A stretch of DNA of 6,656 nt. It comes from DATEPR01 sp036503065. GTDB lineage: Bacteria > Actinomycetota > Actinomycetes > Mycobacteriales > Pseudonocardiaceae. A program made the translations under genes and the position numbers. Below, one piece after another: positions 1 to 6,127 of the stretch. Position 1 is the stretch's first letter, and every line of letters begins with the position of its first letter. The stretch lies in the NCBI GenBank assembly GCA_036503065.1, contig DASXXM010000191.1, positions 1-6,656 on the forward strand, read 5' to 3'. The notes beneath the pieces are model-generated. The model was given only the letters and a program-made list of their open reading frames with translations, ran no database searches and was not told the DNA's origin.

Positions 1-1
1 G

Positions 2-343
2 CTGCAACGAGTCGTCTTCCCGAGCGCGACCGCACCAGCAACGATCACCAGTGCCTACGACGTCAGCCTGATGCGACAGCGGGAGCAGGCCACCAAAGCC
101 GAGTACGCCGACTATCACCTGATCTCGCTCGGCCCGACCACCCTCGGCCAACCGAACCCGCTACCGGGCGCCGAGTGGCAGTTCACCTTCGTCAACAACG
201 GCACGACACGGCTGGTGACCGTGGTCGGCACCGCGTGGGCGCCCAACGACTTCGTCACGACCTACGTGTCCGGACCGCAGCAGTACTCATCGGTCGCCAC
301 GGCCGTGGCCAACGCGGAGCAGAACTTCCAGGGAATCGGGTGA
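2..343 (+). CDS. C-terminal fragment of a probable extracytoplasmic protein (5' end outside window)
   Basis: An open frame enters from the left edge and runs to TGA at 341-343, giving 113 residues with no stop. The methionine at position 71 is internal and the frame is open upstream of it, so I treat this as the end of a longer gene. The fragment has a Ser/Thr/Ala-rich start, an alternating hydrophobic/polar beta-like middle (EWQFTFVNNGTTRLVTVVG) and a final helix-like stretch rich in Ala, Asn and Gln ending at NFQGIG. This resembles C-terminal ligand-binding or lipoprotein-like (PsbP/LpqN-like) domains found outside the membrane in actinomycetes, sometimes attached to Ser/Thr kinases. That assignment is a weak impression. 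The gene lies on the opposite strand to everything else and converges on the E1 beta gene, so it is probably not part of the biosynthetic operon. Confidence 0.6.
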   Translation: MQRVVFPSATAPATITSAYDVSLMRQREQATKAEYADYHLISLGPTTLGQPNPLPGAEWQFTFVNNGTTRLVTVVGTAWAPNDFVTTYVSGPQQYSSVATAVANAEQNFQGIG

Positions 344-354
344 GAACGGCTGGC

Positions 355-1323
355 TCAGCTCTTGAGCACCTTCCGGACAGCGGCGACCAACTGCTCCCGA
401 GTCGGCTGAAGTGCGGCGTCCAACTCCGGCGCCGCGCCGACCATCGCGCCGTCGGGGCGGGTGATGCGCTTGGGCGGGGAGACCAACCGCATCTCTTCGG
501 CCGCCGTGGCCAGGATCTCGCCGCCCAGGCCGCATGAGCGGTTCGAGTCGTCCATGACGACCAACCGGCCGGTCCGCTCCAACGACCGAGCCAGGCCGTC
601 CCAGTCGAACGGGTACACCGAGCGCGGATCGAAGACCTCGATCGATGCCTCGCCAGCCAACTCCTCGGCCACTGCCAATGCATCAGCCACCAAGTGCCCG
701 AGAGCGACGACGGTAACGTCCTCACCGACACGATGCACCCGGCCGACACCCAACGGTATCGGCCGCAAATCGGCGTAGTCCACATCCTCGCGGACGCCCA
801 GCGACGCAATGGGACCAAAGAAAACCACGGGATCGTCATCCCGAATCGCGGTGGCCAACAACCCGTAGGCATCACGCGGGGTAGCCGGCAACACGGTCTT
901 CACGCCCATATGGGCAAACATGCTGTACGGCTGATCCGAGTGCTGAGCCCCCCAGGCCGCACGCCACCCGGCGGCCGGCAACAGATATGTCACCGGCACA
1001 CTCGTCTGCCCACCACTCATCAAACGAAACTTGTTCGCCTGATTGGTGATCTGCTCAAAAACCAACAACAACAAAAACGGAATCTGGAACTCGATCACCG
1101 GACGCCGGCCGGCCATGGCCGCCCCGGTGGCGAAGTTGGTGAAGCCCTGCTCGGTCAGCGGCATCTCCAGGATGCGCTCCGGACCGAAGCGCTCCAGAAA
1201 CCCGGCAGTCACATTGGTCAACGCGAAGTTCATGTCCTCACCGAGCACGAAGACCGACGGATCACGATCCATCTCGTCACCCAGCGCCCGGTTCAACGCC
1301 TTCAAATAAGACAACTTGGGCAT
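355..1323 (-). CDS. Thiamine-diphosphate 2-oxoacid/acetoin dehydrogenase E1, beta subunit
   Basis: A 322-residue protein of normal length for an E1 beta subunit (transketolase-like pyrimidine-binding domain about residues 3-175, transketolase C-terminal domain about 190-315). Visible hallmarks are VFVLGEDM (25-31), the MPLTEQGFTNFATGAAM block with the conserved Glu58 that activates the thiamine aminopyrimidine, WGAQHSDQ with His128, FAHMGVKTVLPATP (136-149) and FDPRSVYPFDWD (231-242). Family knowledge: beta pairs with alpha in an alpha2beta2 enzyme that decarboxylates a 2-oxoacid and normally passes the acyl group to a lipoyl E2. The ATG at 1323 lies 2 nt after the alpha stop and has a G-rich stretch (GGGGGTGG) upstream. 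It is the last gene of the operon. No E2 or E3 gene is visible, so the acyl acceptor is unknown. A patch at 1057-1077 uses unusually A/T-rich codons. Substrate cannot be read from sequence alone. Confidence 0.93.
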   Translation of the reverse strand: MPKLSYLKALNRALGDEMDRDPSVFVLGEDMNFALTNVTAGFLERFGPERILEMPLTEQGFTNFATGAAMAGRRPVIEFQIPFLLLLVFEQITNQANKFRLMSGGQTSVPVTYLLPAAGWRAAWGAQHSDQPYSMFAHMGVKTVLPATPRDAYGLLATAIRDDDPVVFFGPIASLGVREDVDYADLRPIPLGVGRVHRVGEDVTVVALGHLVADALAVAEELAGEASIEVFDPRSVYPFDWDGLARSLERTGRLVVMDDSNRSCGLGGEILATAAEEMRLVSPPKRITRPDGAMVGAAPELDAALQPTREQLVAAVRKVLKS

Positions 1324-1325
1324 GA

Positions 1326-2294
1326 CTACGCCACCCCCGCACGCGGCCGCAAACCGTCGGAGTACATGTACTCGAACGCGTCCACCGGATCGGGCCTCGC
1401 ACTGCCCACCGCGAACGCGACCACCGAGTCCAACTCGACCTCCACCGACGCGTCGATCAGTGCACGGACCGGCGACGAAACCCGCGCGGCCTGGATGTCC
1501 AACGGATCACGCAGCTGCCAGGAAGCGATCTCCGCATCGGACCGGTACTTCAACCGCGTCTTCAGCTCGAACGTGTGGTGACCGAAATACCGATAAGTAT
1601 CGAACTCCAGCAACGAAGGACCACCACCGGTCCGAGCCCGCGCCACCGCCGAAGCCGCGGCCGCCCGAACCACCTCGACATCCTGACCGTCCACAGTGGC
1701 CGACGGAATACCGAAGGCCGCACCCCGGCCGGTGATCGTGCCGGCGACAGCGGTCCGCACCGGCAACGTGGTGGCGTACTTGTTGTTCTCACACACATAC
1801 ACCACCGGCAACTGCCACAACGCCGCCAGATTGAACCCTTCCAACAGCGAGCCCTGAGTAACAGCACCGTCGCCGAAGAAACTCACGACGACACGAGATG
1901 AGCCGGACCGCTGAATCGCCCACGCCACACCGGCGGCGATGGCGGCACCATGACCGACCGTGCCCGTCGAGTTGTACACATTGGCGCTGAAGTCCGACGG
2001 ATGAAACGACCCGCCCCGACCCTTGTCGATCCCGGTGACCCGACCACACATCTCGGCCATCACCCGAGCCGGATCGCAGCCCTTGGCCAGCAGGTGACCG
2101 TGCCCGCGATGACTGCTGAGCACGACATCGTCATGAGTCAGCGTCGAGCACACACCGACGCCGACCGCCTCCTGGCCGATGCACGGATGCACGCCGCTGG
2201 CGATCTCGCCTGCCGCGACCAGGTCGACGGAACGTTCCTCGAACCGCCGGATGAACCGGATCTTGTGGTACAGCGACGAAGAAAGCTCAGTCAT
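1326..2294 (-). CDS. Thiamine-diphosphate 2-oxoacid/acetoin dehydrogenase E1, alpha subunit
   Basis: A 322-residue protein, full length for the E1 alpha family. The ThDP/Mg motif is complete: GDGAVTQGS begins at residue 141 and ends at the NN pair at 170-171 (CENNKYATTLPV). Other landmarks are RRFEERS (16-22), HPCIGQEA (36-43), SHRGHGHLLAKG (61-72), which looks more like pyruvate/acetoin than branched-chain E1 enzymes, and the YRYFGHH loop (234-240). It binds ThDP with the beta subunit encoded next and carries out the oxoacid decarboxylation half-reaction. Start choice: ATG at 2294 sits 5 nt after a good AGGTGG site. An in-frame GTG at 2303 lies inside that site and is unlikely. The gene overlaps the ligase gene by 8 nt (ATGACTGA), implying translational coupling. 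Because the E1 genes share the operon with an ACP and ketosynthases, I infer a biosynthetic rather than catabolic role. Confidence 0.94.
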   Translation of the reverse strand: MTELSSSLYHKIRFIRRFEERSVDLVAAGEIASGVHPCIGQEAVGVGVCSTLTHDDVVLSSHRGHGHLLAKGCDPARVMAEMCGRVTGIDKGRGGSFHPSDFSANVYNSTGTVGHGAAIAAGVAWAIQRSGSSRVVVSFFGDGAVTQGSLLEGFNLAALWQLPVVYVCENNKYATTLPVRTAVAGTITGRGAAFGIPSATVDGQDVEVVRAAAASAVARARTGGGPSLLEFDTYRYFGHHTFELKTRLKYRSDAEIASWQLRDPLDIQAARVSSPVRALIDASVEVELDSVVAFAVGSARPDPVDAFEYMYSDGLRPRAGVA

Positions 2295-3198
2295 TGCCGC
2301 CACCTATCGCGGACAACACCGAGGCCGGCCACCGGTCGGCGAACGGGCCGTGCGCGTTGATCAGCGCCAGCGCGACCCGTTCCATGCCGAACGCCATGCA
2401 CGCCGTGTTCCCGACCGCGCCGTCGGCGGTGAAGTCGAACGCCTCGCCGAAGTGGTCCTTGTGGAAGTTGGCCGACGCGATCGCCTGCACCAGACCGTCG
2501 CCGACCGGGACCTTCAGCTCGAACTTCAGCTCCTGCATCCGCTGTGCCGCCTGAAAAAGCTTCTTGCCCGGACCGAAGAACGGATCGTCGGCGACCTCGA
2601 TGGCGACTTCGAGCCCCAACGAGGAGAACCAACCGGCGACCCGCTCCAGCCACCGGCCGCGATACGCGAGGCAATACTCCTCGGTCCCCGCCGTCACCAG
2701 CTCCACCATGCGGAAGGTGCGCAGCCGGCCGGTTTCCGCGGTCGCCTCCTGGCGGAAGCAGTTGGCCTCGACGTGGAACTTGCGCGGCTCGGACAACGAC
2801 AGCCCGGTGAGCGTCTCGTAGACCGGGTAGCAGGCGGCCGGCAGCAGGACCAGGTCGCTGATCTCCTGCTGGGCGTGCCAGTCGCCGCCCTCGTCGACCA
2901 GTGGGGCGAGTTTGCCCCATGCCTTGCCGTCGCCGGTGTAACTGTGCACCGTGCCCAACAGCTGCGGGAACGTCTTGACGTAACCGGCGTGCTCGATGGT
3001 GCGCCGGGAGATGACCGGCGGGATCGCGAGCCGGCGGAACGGTTCGCCGACAGCCAGGGCCGTGATGCCATGGCGCAGCAGGCCGATGATCGTCTCGAAC
3101 GACCGGGGATACAGGTACACGCCGGGCACACCGGTCCGAACCGGACGGCCGTCGTCGATCTCGGGGGCGTCGGCTACCCCGATGTGGCTGTCGAACAT
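2287..3198 (-). CDS. Amino acid:[carrier protein] ligase (class II aaRS-like, seryl-tRNA synthetase relative)
   Basis: A 303-residue protein with the class II aminoacyl-tRNA synthetase catalytic core but no room for a tRNA-binding domain. This matches the roughly 300-residue amino acid:carrier protein ligases related to archaeal-type SerRS, known from Bradyrhizobium and Agrobacterium. Visible features are GVPGVYLY near the N terminus (23-30), a motif-2-like CFRQEAT...RLRTFRMVE (147-166) and a motif-3 AFGMERVALAL (269-279) with Arg274. Cys123, Glu166 and Cys267 have the right order and approximate spacing to be the active-site zinc ligands of this family. Studied members adenylate glycine or alanine and transfer it to the phosphopantetheine of a carrier protein. 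The likely partner is the ACP in the same operon. ATG 3198 overlaps the end of the PPTase gene by 25 nt. A much longer open frame upstream in this register is only a shadow of the PPTase gene. Amino acid specificity is not readable here. Confidence 0.85.
   Translation of the reverse strand: MFDSHIGVADAPEIDDGRPVRTGVPGVYLYPRSFETIIGLLRHGITALAVGEPFRRLAIPPVISRRTIEHAGYVKTFPQLLGTVHSYTGDGKAWGKLAPLVDEGGDWHAQQEISDLVLLPAACYPVYETLTGLSLSEPRKFHVEANCFRQEATAETGRLRTFRMVELVTAGTEEYCLAYRGRWLERVAGWFSSLGLEVAIEVADDPFFGPGKKLFQAAQRMQELKFELKVPVGDGLVQAIASANFHKDHFGEAFDFTADGAVGNTACMAFGMERVALALINAHGPFADRWPASVLSAIGGGND
2300..2305 (-). promoter_or_regulatory. Ribosome binding site deciding the E1 alpha start
   Basis: On the minus strand AGGTGG is followed by 5 nt and then ATG at 2294. 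It lies inside the last codons of the ligase gene. The site contains the alternative in-frame GTG (2303-2301), which makes the ATG the preferred initiator. Confidence 0.7.
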
Positions 3199-3932
3199 CT
3201 CTCCACCGCCGTCATGTCGGGAACTTCGTGGTCTATCTCGGCAGGCCACCAGTGCCGCACCAGCCGGAAGGGGGCGCTGCCCTCCAGTGCGACGGCGGCC
3301 ATGAAACGTGGCGGGGCCATCAGGTCCCGCACCAGGAACGGACCGGGGAGTGGGCCGCCGGCATCGGTGACCAGGGCCGGGCTCCGGCCGGTGACGGGGA
3401 GCCGCAGGCCGGGCATGAGCCGTCCGCCGGTCACCTTCAGGCAGGCTTCCTTGCGGGCCCACAGCAGACCGAACCGGTGCACCCGGTGATCCGGGGTGGC
3501 ACCCGACGCGACGAAACGGGTCTCCTCGGCCGGAAAGAACCGCTTGGCCAGCCGGACGGCCTGGGTGGCATCGGGCAGCAGTTGCAGATCGATGCCGCAG
3601 CGGCGGCCGTCGGTGATGGCCAGCATGGCCAGTTCGCCGGAGTGCGACAGGTTGACCTGGACGCCGCTGGGCGTGCCGGTCAGTTCCGGCTTGCCGTGCA
3701 GGCCGTGGCGCCAGCCGATCTGGTTGGCCGGCACGCCGAGCCGGTGTCCGATGATCACCCTGGCCACGCCGTGCGCGGCGATGAACCGCCTGCGGTGCCC
3801 GTCCAGCGCGAGCAGCGCGGCGCGGCGCCGCTCGTTGTCGTCGAGCACCGACGTCAGGCCGCCGATCTCGGGGGCGGGCAGGTCGGCCCGGATCAGCCAG
3901 ACGTGGACGGCGTCGACGGTCACGATGTCCAC
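3174..3932 (-). CDS. Sfp-type 4'-phosphopantetheinyl transferase
   Basis: About 252 residues, normal for the Sfp/Gsp class. It moves the phosphopantetheine arm from CoA to a conserved serine of carrier proteins. Motifs in order: HGKPEL (79-84), VNLSHSGELAMLAI (93-106), GIDLQLL (113-119) and LLWARKEACLKVTGG (156-170), which contains the W-x-x-K-E-A signature with Lys161 and Glu162. Asp115 and Glu162 match metal ligands, but the second acid of the usual G-[VI]-D-x-E motif is Gln117 here. That could alter metal binding, although some family members work with a non-acidic residue at this place. Start is uncertain: GTG 3932 (overlap 13 nt with the upstream stop, GGGAAGG just before it) or GTG 3923 (4-nt GTGA overlap). 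The operon position suggests it serves the ACP encoded two genes upstream. The C-terminal tail overlaps the ligase gene. Confidence 0.92.
   Translation of the reverse strand: MDIVTVDAVHVWLIRADLPAPEIGGLTSVLDDNERRRAALLALDGHRRRFIAAHGVARVIIGHRLGVPANQIGWRHGLHGKPELTGTPSGVQVNLSHSGELAMLAITDGRRCGIDLQLLPDATQAVRLAKRFFPAEETRFVASGATPDHRVHRFGLLWARKEACLKVTGGRLMPGLRLPVTGRSPALVTDAGGPLPGPFLVRDLMAPPRFMAAVALEGSAPFRLVRHWWPAEIDHEVPDMTAVERCSTATSG
3201..3207 (-). promoter_or_regulatory. Ribosome binding site of the ligase gene, inside the PPTase 3' end
   Basis: GGTGGAG on the minus strand ends 2 nt before ATG 3198. The spacing is short, but it is the only purine-rich site near a start that keeps the conserved N-terminal GVPGVY region. 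It is embedded in the last PPTase codons, consistent with coupling by the terminating ribosome. Confidence 0.45.
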
Positions 3933-4858
3933 TGCCTTCCCGGCACCGCGATGGGCACGGCCGGCGGCATGGCCATCGGCGCCGGCCCGAAGTCCACTGC
4001 GGACAGTGCGAGGTAGCGCAGGGTGGGCTCGTACTCGGCCAGCAGCACCAGCCGGCCTTCCGCCTGCCATTCGGCCAGGCCACCGGCCAGTTCCCACCAC
4101 GGTCCGGTGTAGGGCTGGCCGGTCGGCGCGAGCACCATGCGGTCCGCCAGGTACGTGTGGCCGAACTGGGTCAGGCCGTTGCCCAGCACGAGGGTCACGT
4201 CGGTGCGGCCGGCGGACAGCGCGGCCACGTCGTCGGCGAGCAGCGCGCCCGCCAGTTGCGGTGACACGTCGGCGTGCTGGCGTACCACGGTGTGGTTGCC
4301 GTCCGTGCTCTGCTCGAAGAACACGGCCACCGCGCTGTGCCGCTCGGGCACCTGAGCCGGCGATGCCTGCTGGTAGTGCAGTGCGGACTGCTCGACGACC
4401 ACCAGCACCGCGCGCTCGCACACCCCGGACCGGCCGTACTCGCCGATCAGCCGCAGCGCCGTGAACGCGGCGGCGGCACCCTGGTCGCACACGGCGAACG
4501 CCATCGCGTCGCCGGGGCAGATCTCGCTGAGGTAGGAGGCGGTGGACCGGCCCAGCCGGATGTCGTGGATGCCGAACGCCATGACCAGCAGGTCGACCGG
4601 CGCGTCCGCGGGCACCGCCGCCAGCACCACCTCGGCCGCCATCTCCCCGTAGGAATGGCCGGCTCCGTTGTCCAGCAGGTCGTTGCGCAGCGGGAGGTCG
4701 AACGGGCGGACGAGATCGGTCAGGAACACCCGCAGCCGTGGGTCGAACGCGTGGTCGGAGAACCCGCCGAACGTCCGGCGCGCGGCGCCGACGACCCGCA
4801 GCGGTCCACTGCGCGGGTCGGTGTCACCCGCGTCCATCGGCGGCCCCGCTGCGTACAT
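3920..4858 (-). CDS. Degenerate KAS III-fold protein, probably non-catalytic ketosynthase partner
   Basis: A 312-residue protein with the thiolase-fold layout of KAS III but without its catalytic residues. It aligns by eye, ungapped, with the active ketosynthase at 5190-6122 around the nucleophile: AMAFAVCDQGAAAAFTAL (118-135) against AIAFTVTHHACASSLLAV. There the catalytic Cys becomes Ala128. The neighbouring Cys124 is four residues away from that place. The region matching the active His (LILPHNVN) reads LVLGNGLT here, and the third catalytic position is also not conserved. Family precedent: KAS III-like heterodimers such as PqsB/PqsC, and the chain-length-factor subunits of type II PKS, pair an active with a dead subunit, so I infer a structural or regulatory partner. 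Start is ATG 4858, 4 nt after the ACP stop. ATG 4837, with GCGGGG upstream, is an alternative that would remove seven residues. A different function of the remaining fold cannot be excluded. Confidence 0.72.
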   Translation of the reverse strand: MYAAGPPMDAGDTDPRSGPLRVVGAARRTFGGFSDHAFDPRLRVFLTDLVRPFDLPLRNDLLDNGAGHSYGEMAAEVVLAAVPADAPVDLLVMAFGIHDIRLGRSTASYLSEICPGDAMAFAVCDQGAAAAFTALRLIGEYGRSGVCERAVLVVVEQSALHYQQASPAQVPERHSAVAVFFEQSTDGNHTVVRQHADVSPQLAGALLADDVAALSAGRTDVTLVLGNGLTQFGHTYLADRMVLAPTGQPYTGPWWELAGGLAEWQAEGRLVLLAEYEPTLRYLALSAVDFGPAPMAMPPAVPIAVPGRQWTS

Positions 4859-4862
4859 CGGC

Positions 4863-5180
4863 TCACTCGTCCGTCAGCGCGTGCGCGGCGACGAACGTGG
4901 CGAGGGTGCCGATCGTCGTCAGGTCGCCCTGGTCGATCTCCTCGACGTCGATCTGGATCTCGAGTTCCTCCTCCAGTTCCAGCAACAGTTCCAGCGTGCT
5001 GGCCGAACCGAGGCCGAGTTCGTCGAACAGCCGGGTGTCCTCCGGCATCCGCGGCACCTCGCGCTTGAGCACCTTTGGCAGCAGCGCGCCGATGGCGTCC
5101 ACGACCCTGGGCCGCAGCTCGGTGTCCGTCTGCTGGAACTGTGACTGCGCGGTCATTTGCTCCATGCTGTCTGATCCCAT
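4863..5180 (-). CDS. Discrete acyl carrier protein (phosphopantetheine-binding)
   Basis: A small acidic protein of up to 105 residues with the carrier-protein four-helix pattern: LRPRVVDAIGALLPKVL (helix I), ELGLGSASTLELLLELEEEL (loop and helix II) and DLTTIGTLATFVAAHAL (helices III-IV). Ser59 in LGLGSAS aligns with the phosphopantetheine serine of the usual D-S-L motif, so the preceding Asp is Gly58 and the following Leu is Ala60. The N terminus has about 20 polar, Gln-rich residues before the fold. ATG 5180 is the longest start. ATGs at 5165 and 5156 (the latter with GGAG 3 nt before it) would give shorter proteins that still contain the whole domain. It lies between the active and degenerate ketosynthase genes and upstream of a PPTase and an amino acid:CP ligase, so it is the obvious hub on which substrates are tethered. 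Confidence 0.92.
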   Translation of the reverse strand: MGSDSMEQMTAQSQFQQTDTELRPRVVDAIGALLPKVLKREVPRMPEDTRLFDELGLGSASTLELLLELEEELEIQIDVEEIDQGDLTTIGTLATFVAAHALTDE

Positions 5181-5189
5181 CTGCCCGTA

Positions 5190-6122
5190 CTAGTGCTCGA
5201 AAACCATGGCCGAGAACGTCGCGCCGAGCCCGGCCGCCGCGACCAGGTACCGGTCGCCACGCTTGAGCCGGCCCCGATCGACCGCGGTGCGGTAGTTGAT
5301 GAAGCCGTCGGCGGCGTAGCTGTGTCCGGTGAGCGGCACGTTGTCCAGCACGACGCGTTCCAGCGGGTACTCCAGCTGCCGGCACAGCCGCCGCCACGAC
5401 ACCGTGTTCACGTTGTGCGGCAGGATCAGGCTGATGTCGTTGAGCTTCATCCCGGCCCGCTCGGCCGCGCCGACGATCACCTCGGCCAACGCCTCGGGGT
5501 ACTCCTTCTGGTACCGGATCAGCAATTCGGGGTCGGCGCCGAGCAGGCCGTCGAAGTCGCCGCGAGTCCTGGTCACGTAGGAGACCATCCGGTCGCGCGG
5601 CCCGTCCGCCGAGACGAGGCACGCGGCCGCGCCCTCGCTGAACACCGTGGTCTCCGGCACGAACTCGGCGTCCCTGGTGAACGTCTTCTCCCCCGCCAGC
5701 ACCAGGGCCAGTGCGCCGGGCTCGCCGTCGGTGGCCAGCAGTCGGCCCGCGATGTCCACGGCCAGCAGGCTCGAGGCGCAGGCGTGGTGGGTCACCGTGA
5801 ACGCGATGGCGTGGCTGAGACCCAGCGAGCGACACAGGTCGTGCAACGGGTTCATCGGGAACGGCACGACGGCCGAGATCGCCCGCGCGTGGAGCACGTA
5901 CCGCACCCGGTGTTCCTGGCCGCGCAGTTCGACCAGGCAGGCGGCCGCGCCGGCGAGCAGTTCCAGCACCGAGCCGTCCGGTTCCCGGCACACCTCGCCA
6001 AGCCCGTGGAACCGCCGGAACACCCGGATCTGCCGGTCGTTGAGGTTGAGGTGGTCGGCCAGGTCCTCGAGGGGCACGCGCCGCGGCGGGAGGTACGCGG
6101 CAACGGCATCGAGCGCTGTCAT
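5190..6122 (-). CDS. KAS III (FabH-like) 3-oxoacyl-ACP synthase family enzyme, catalytically intact
   Basis: A 310-residue protein, typical of KAS III. The nucleophile is Cys115 in THHACASSLLAVDIAG, the first catalytic histidine is His236 in LILPHNVNTV (the place of FabH HQAN), and the glycine-rich end AAAGLGATFSAMVFEH is present. At the place of the FabH active-site Asn (GN-S/T-S-A) it has GHSYAADG, with His267 as the probable third residue. That gives a Cys-His-His set more like KAS I/II than FabH. The enzyme should form a thioester on Cys115 and use it for a Claisen-type condensation or, as in some natural-product KAS III relatives, acyl transfer to a heteroatom. ATG 6122 lies 5 nt after the stop of the condensation-protein gene. 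No strong Shine-Dalgarno is visible, so translation probably depends on coupling. The ACP gene follows after 9 nt. Confidence 0.9.
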   Translation of the reverse strand: MTALDAVAAYLPPRRVPLEDLADHLNLNDRQIRVFRRFHGLGEVCREPDGSVLELLAGAAACLVELRGQEHRVRYVLHARAISAVVPFPMNPLHDLCRSLGLSHAIAFTVTHHACASSLLAVDIAGRLLATDGEPGALALVLAGEKTFTRDAEFVPETTVFSEGAAACLVSADGPRDRMVSYVTRTRGDFDGLLGADPELLIRYQKEYPEALAEVIVGAAERAGMKLNDISLILPHNVNTVSWRRLCRQLEYPLERVVLDNVPLTGHSYAADGFINYRTAVDRGRLKRGDRYLVAAAGLGATFSAMVFEH

Positions 6123-6127
6123 CGGTG

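Noticed and set aside
353..367. Short inverted repeat GCTCA-5 nt-TGAGC at the convergent gene boundary, possible terminator
   Set aside because: The stem is only 5 bp, there is no T-run on either strand, and it overlaps the E1 beta stop codon. It is too weak to call a terminator.
694..1581. Long plus-strand open frames antisense to the E1 genes and elsewhere (for example 2179-3489, 3496-4464, 5193-6236)
   Set aside because: They are typical antisense shadows of high-GC coding DNA, with skewed Arg/Pro/Ala/His composition and no recognisable domain.
3153..3872. Repeated GATCTCGGGGGCG string near 3158 and 3862
   Set aside because: It encodes similar short APEI segments in two unrelated proteins. 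At 13 bp in GC-rich DNA it is most simply coincidence.
3199..4083. Long upstream extension of the ligase reading frame (start near 4083)
   Set aside because: This stretch is Arg/Pro/Ala-rich nonsense in a different register over the PPTase and degenerate KAS genes. The conserved ligase domain begins just after ATG 3198.
3933..4490. Upstream extension of the PPTase frame (start near 4490)
   Set aside because: It is a shadow of the degenerate KAS III gene with Arg/Ala/Gly-rich low-complexity translation. PPTase homology begins at about 3932.
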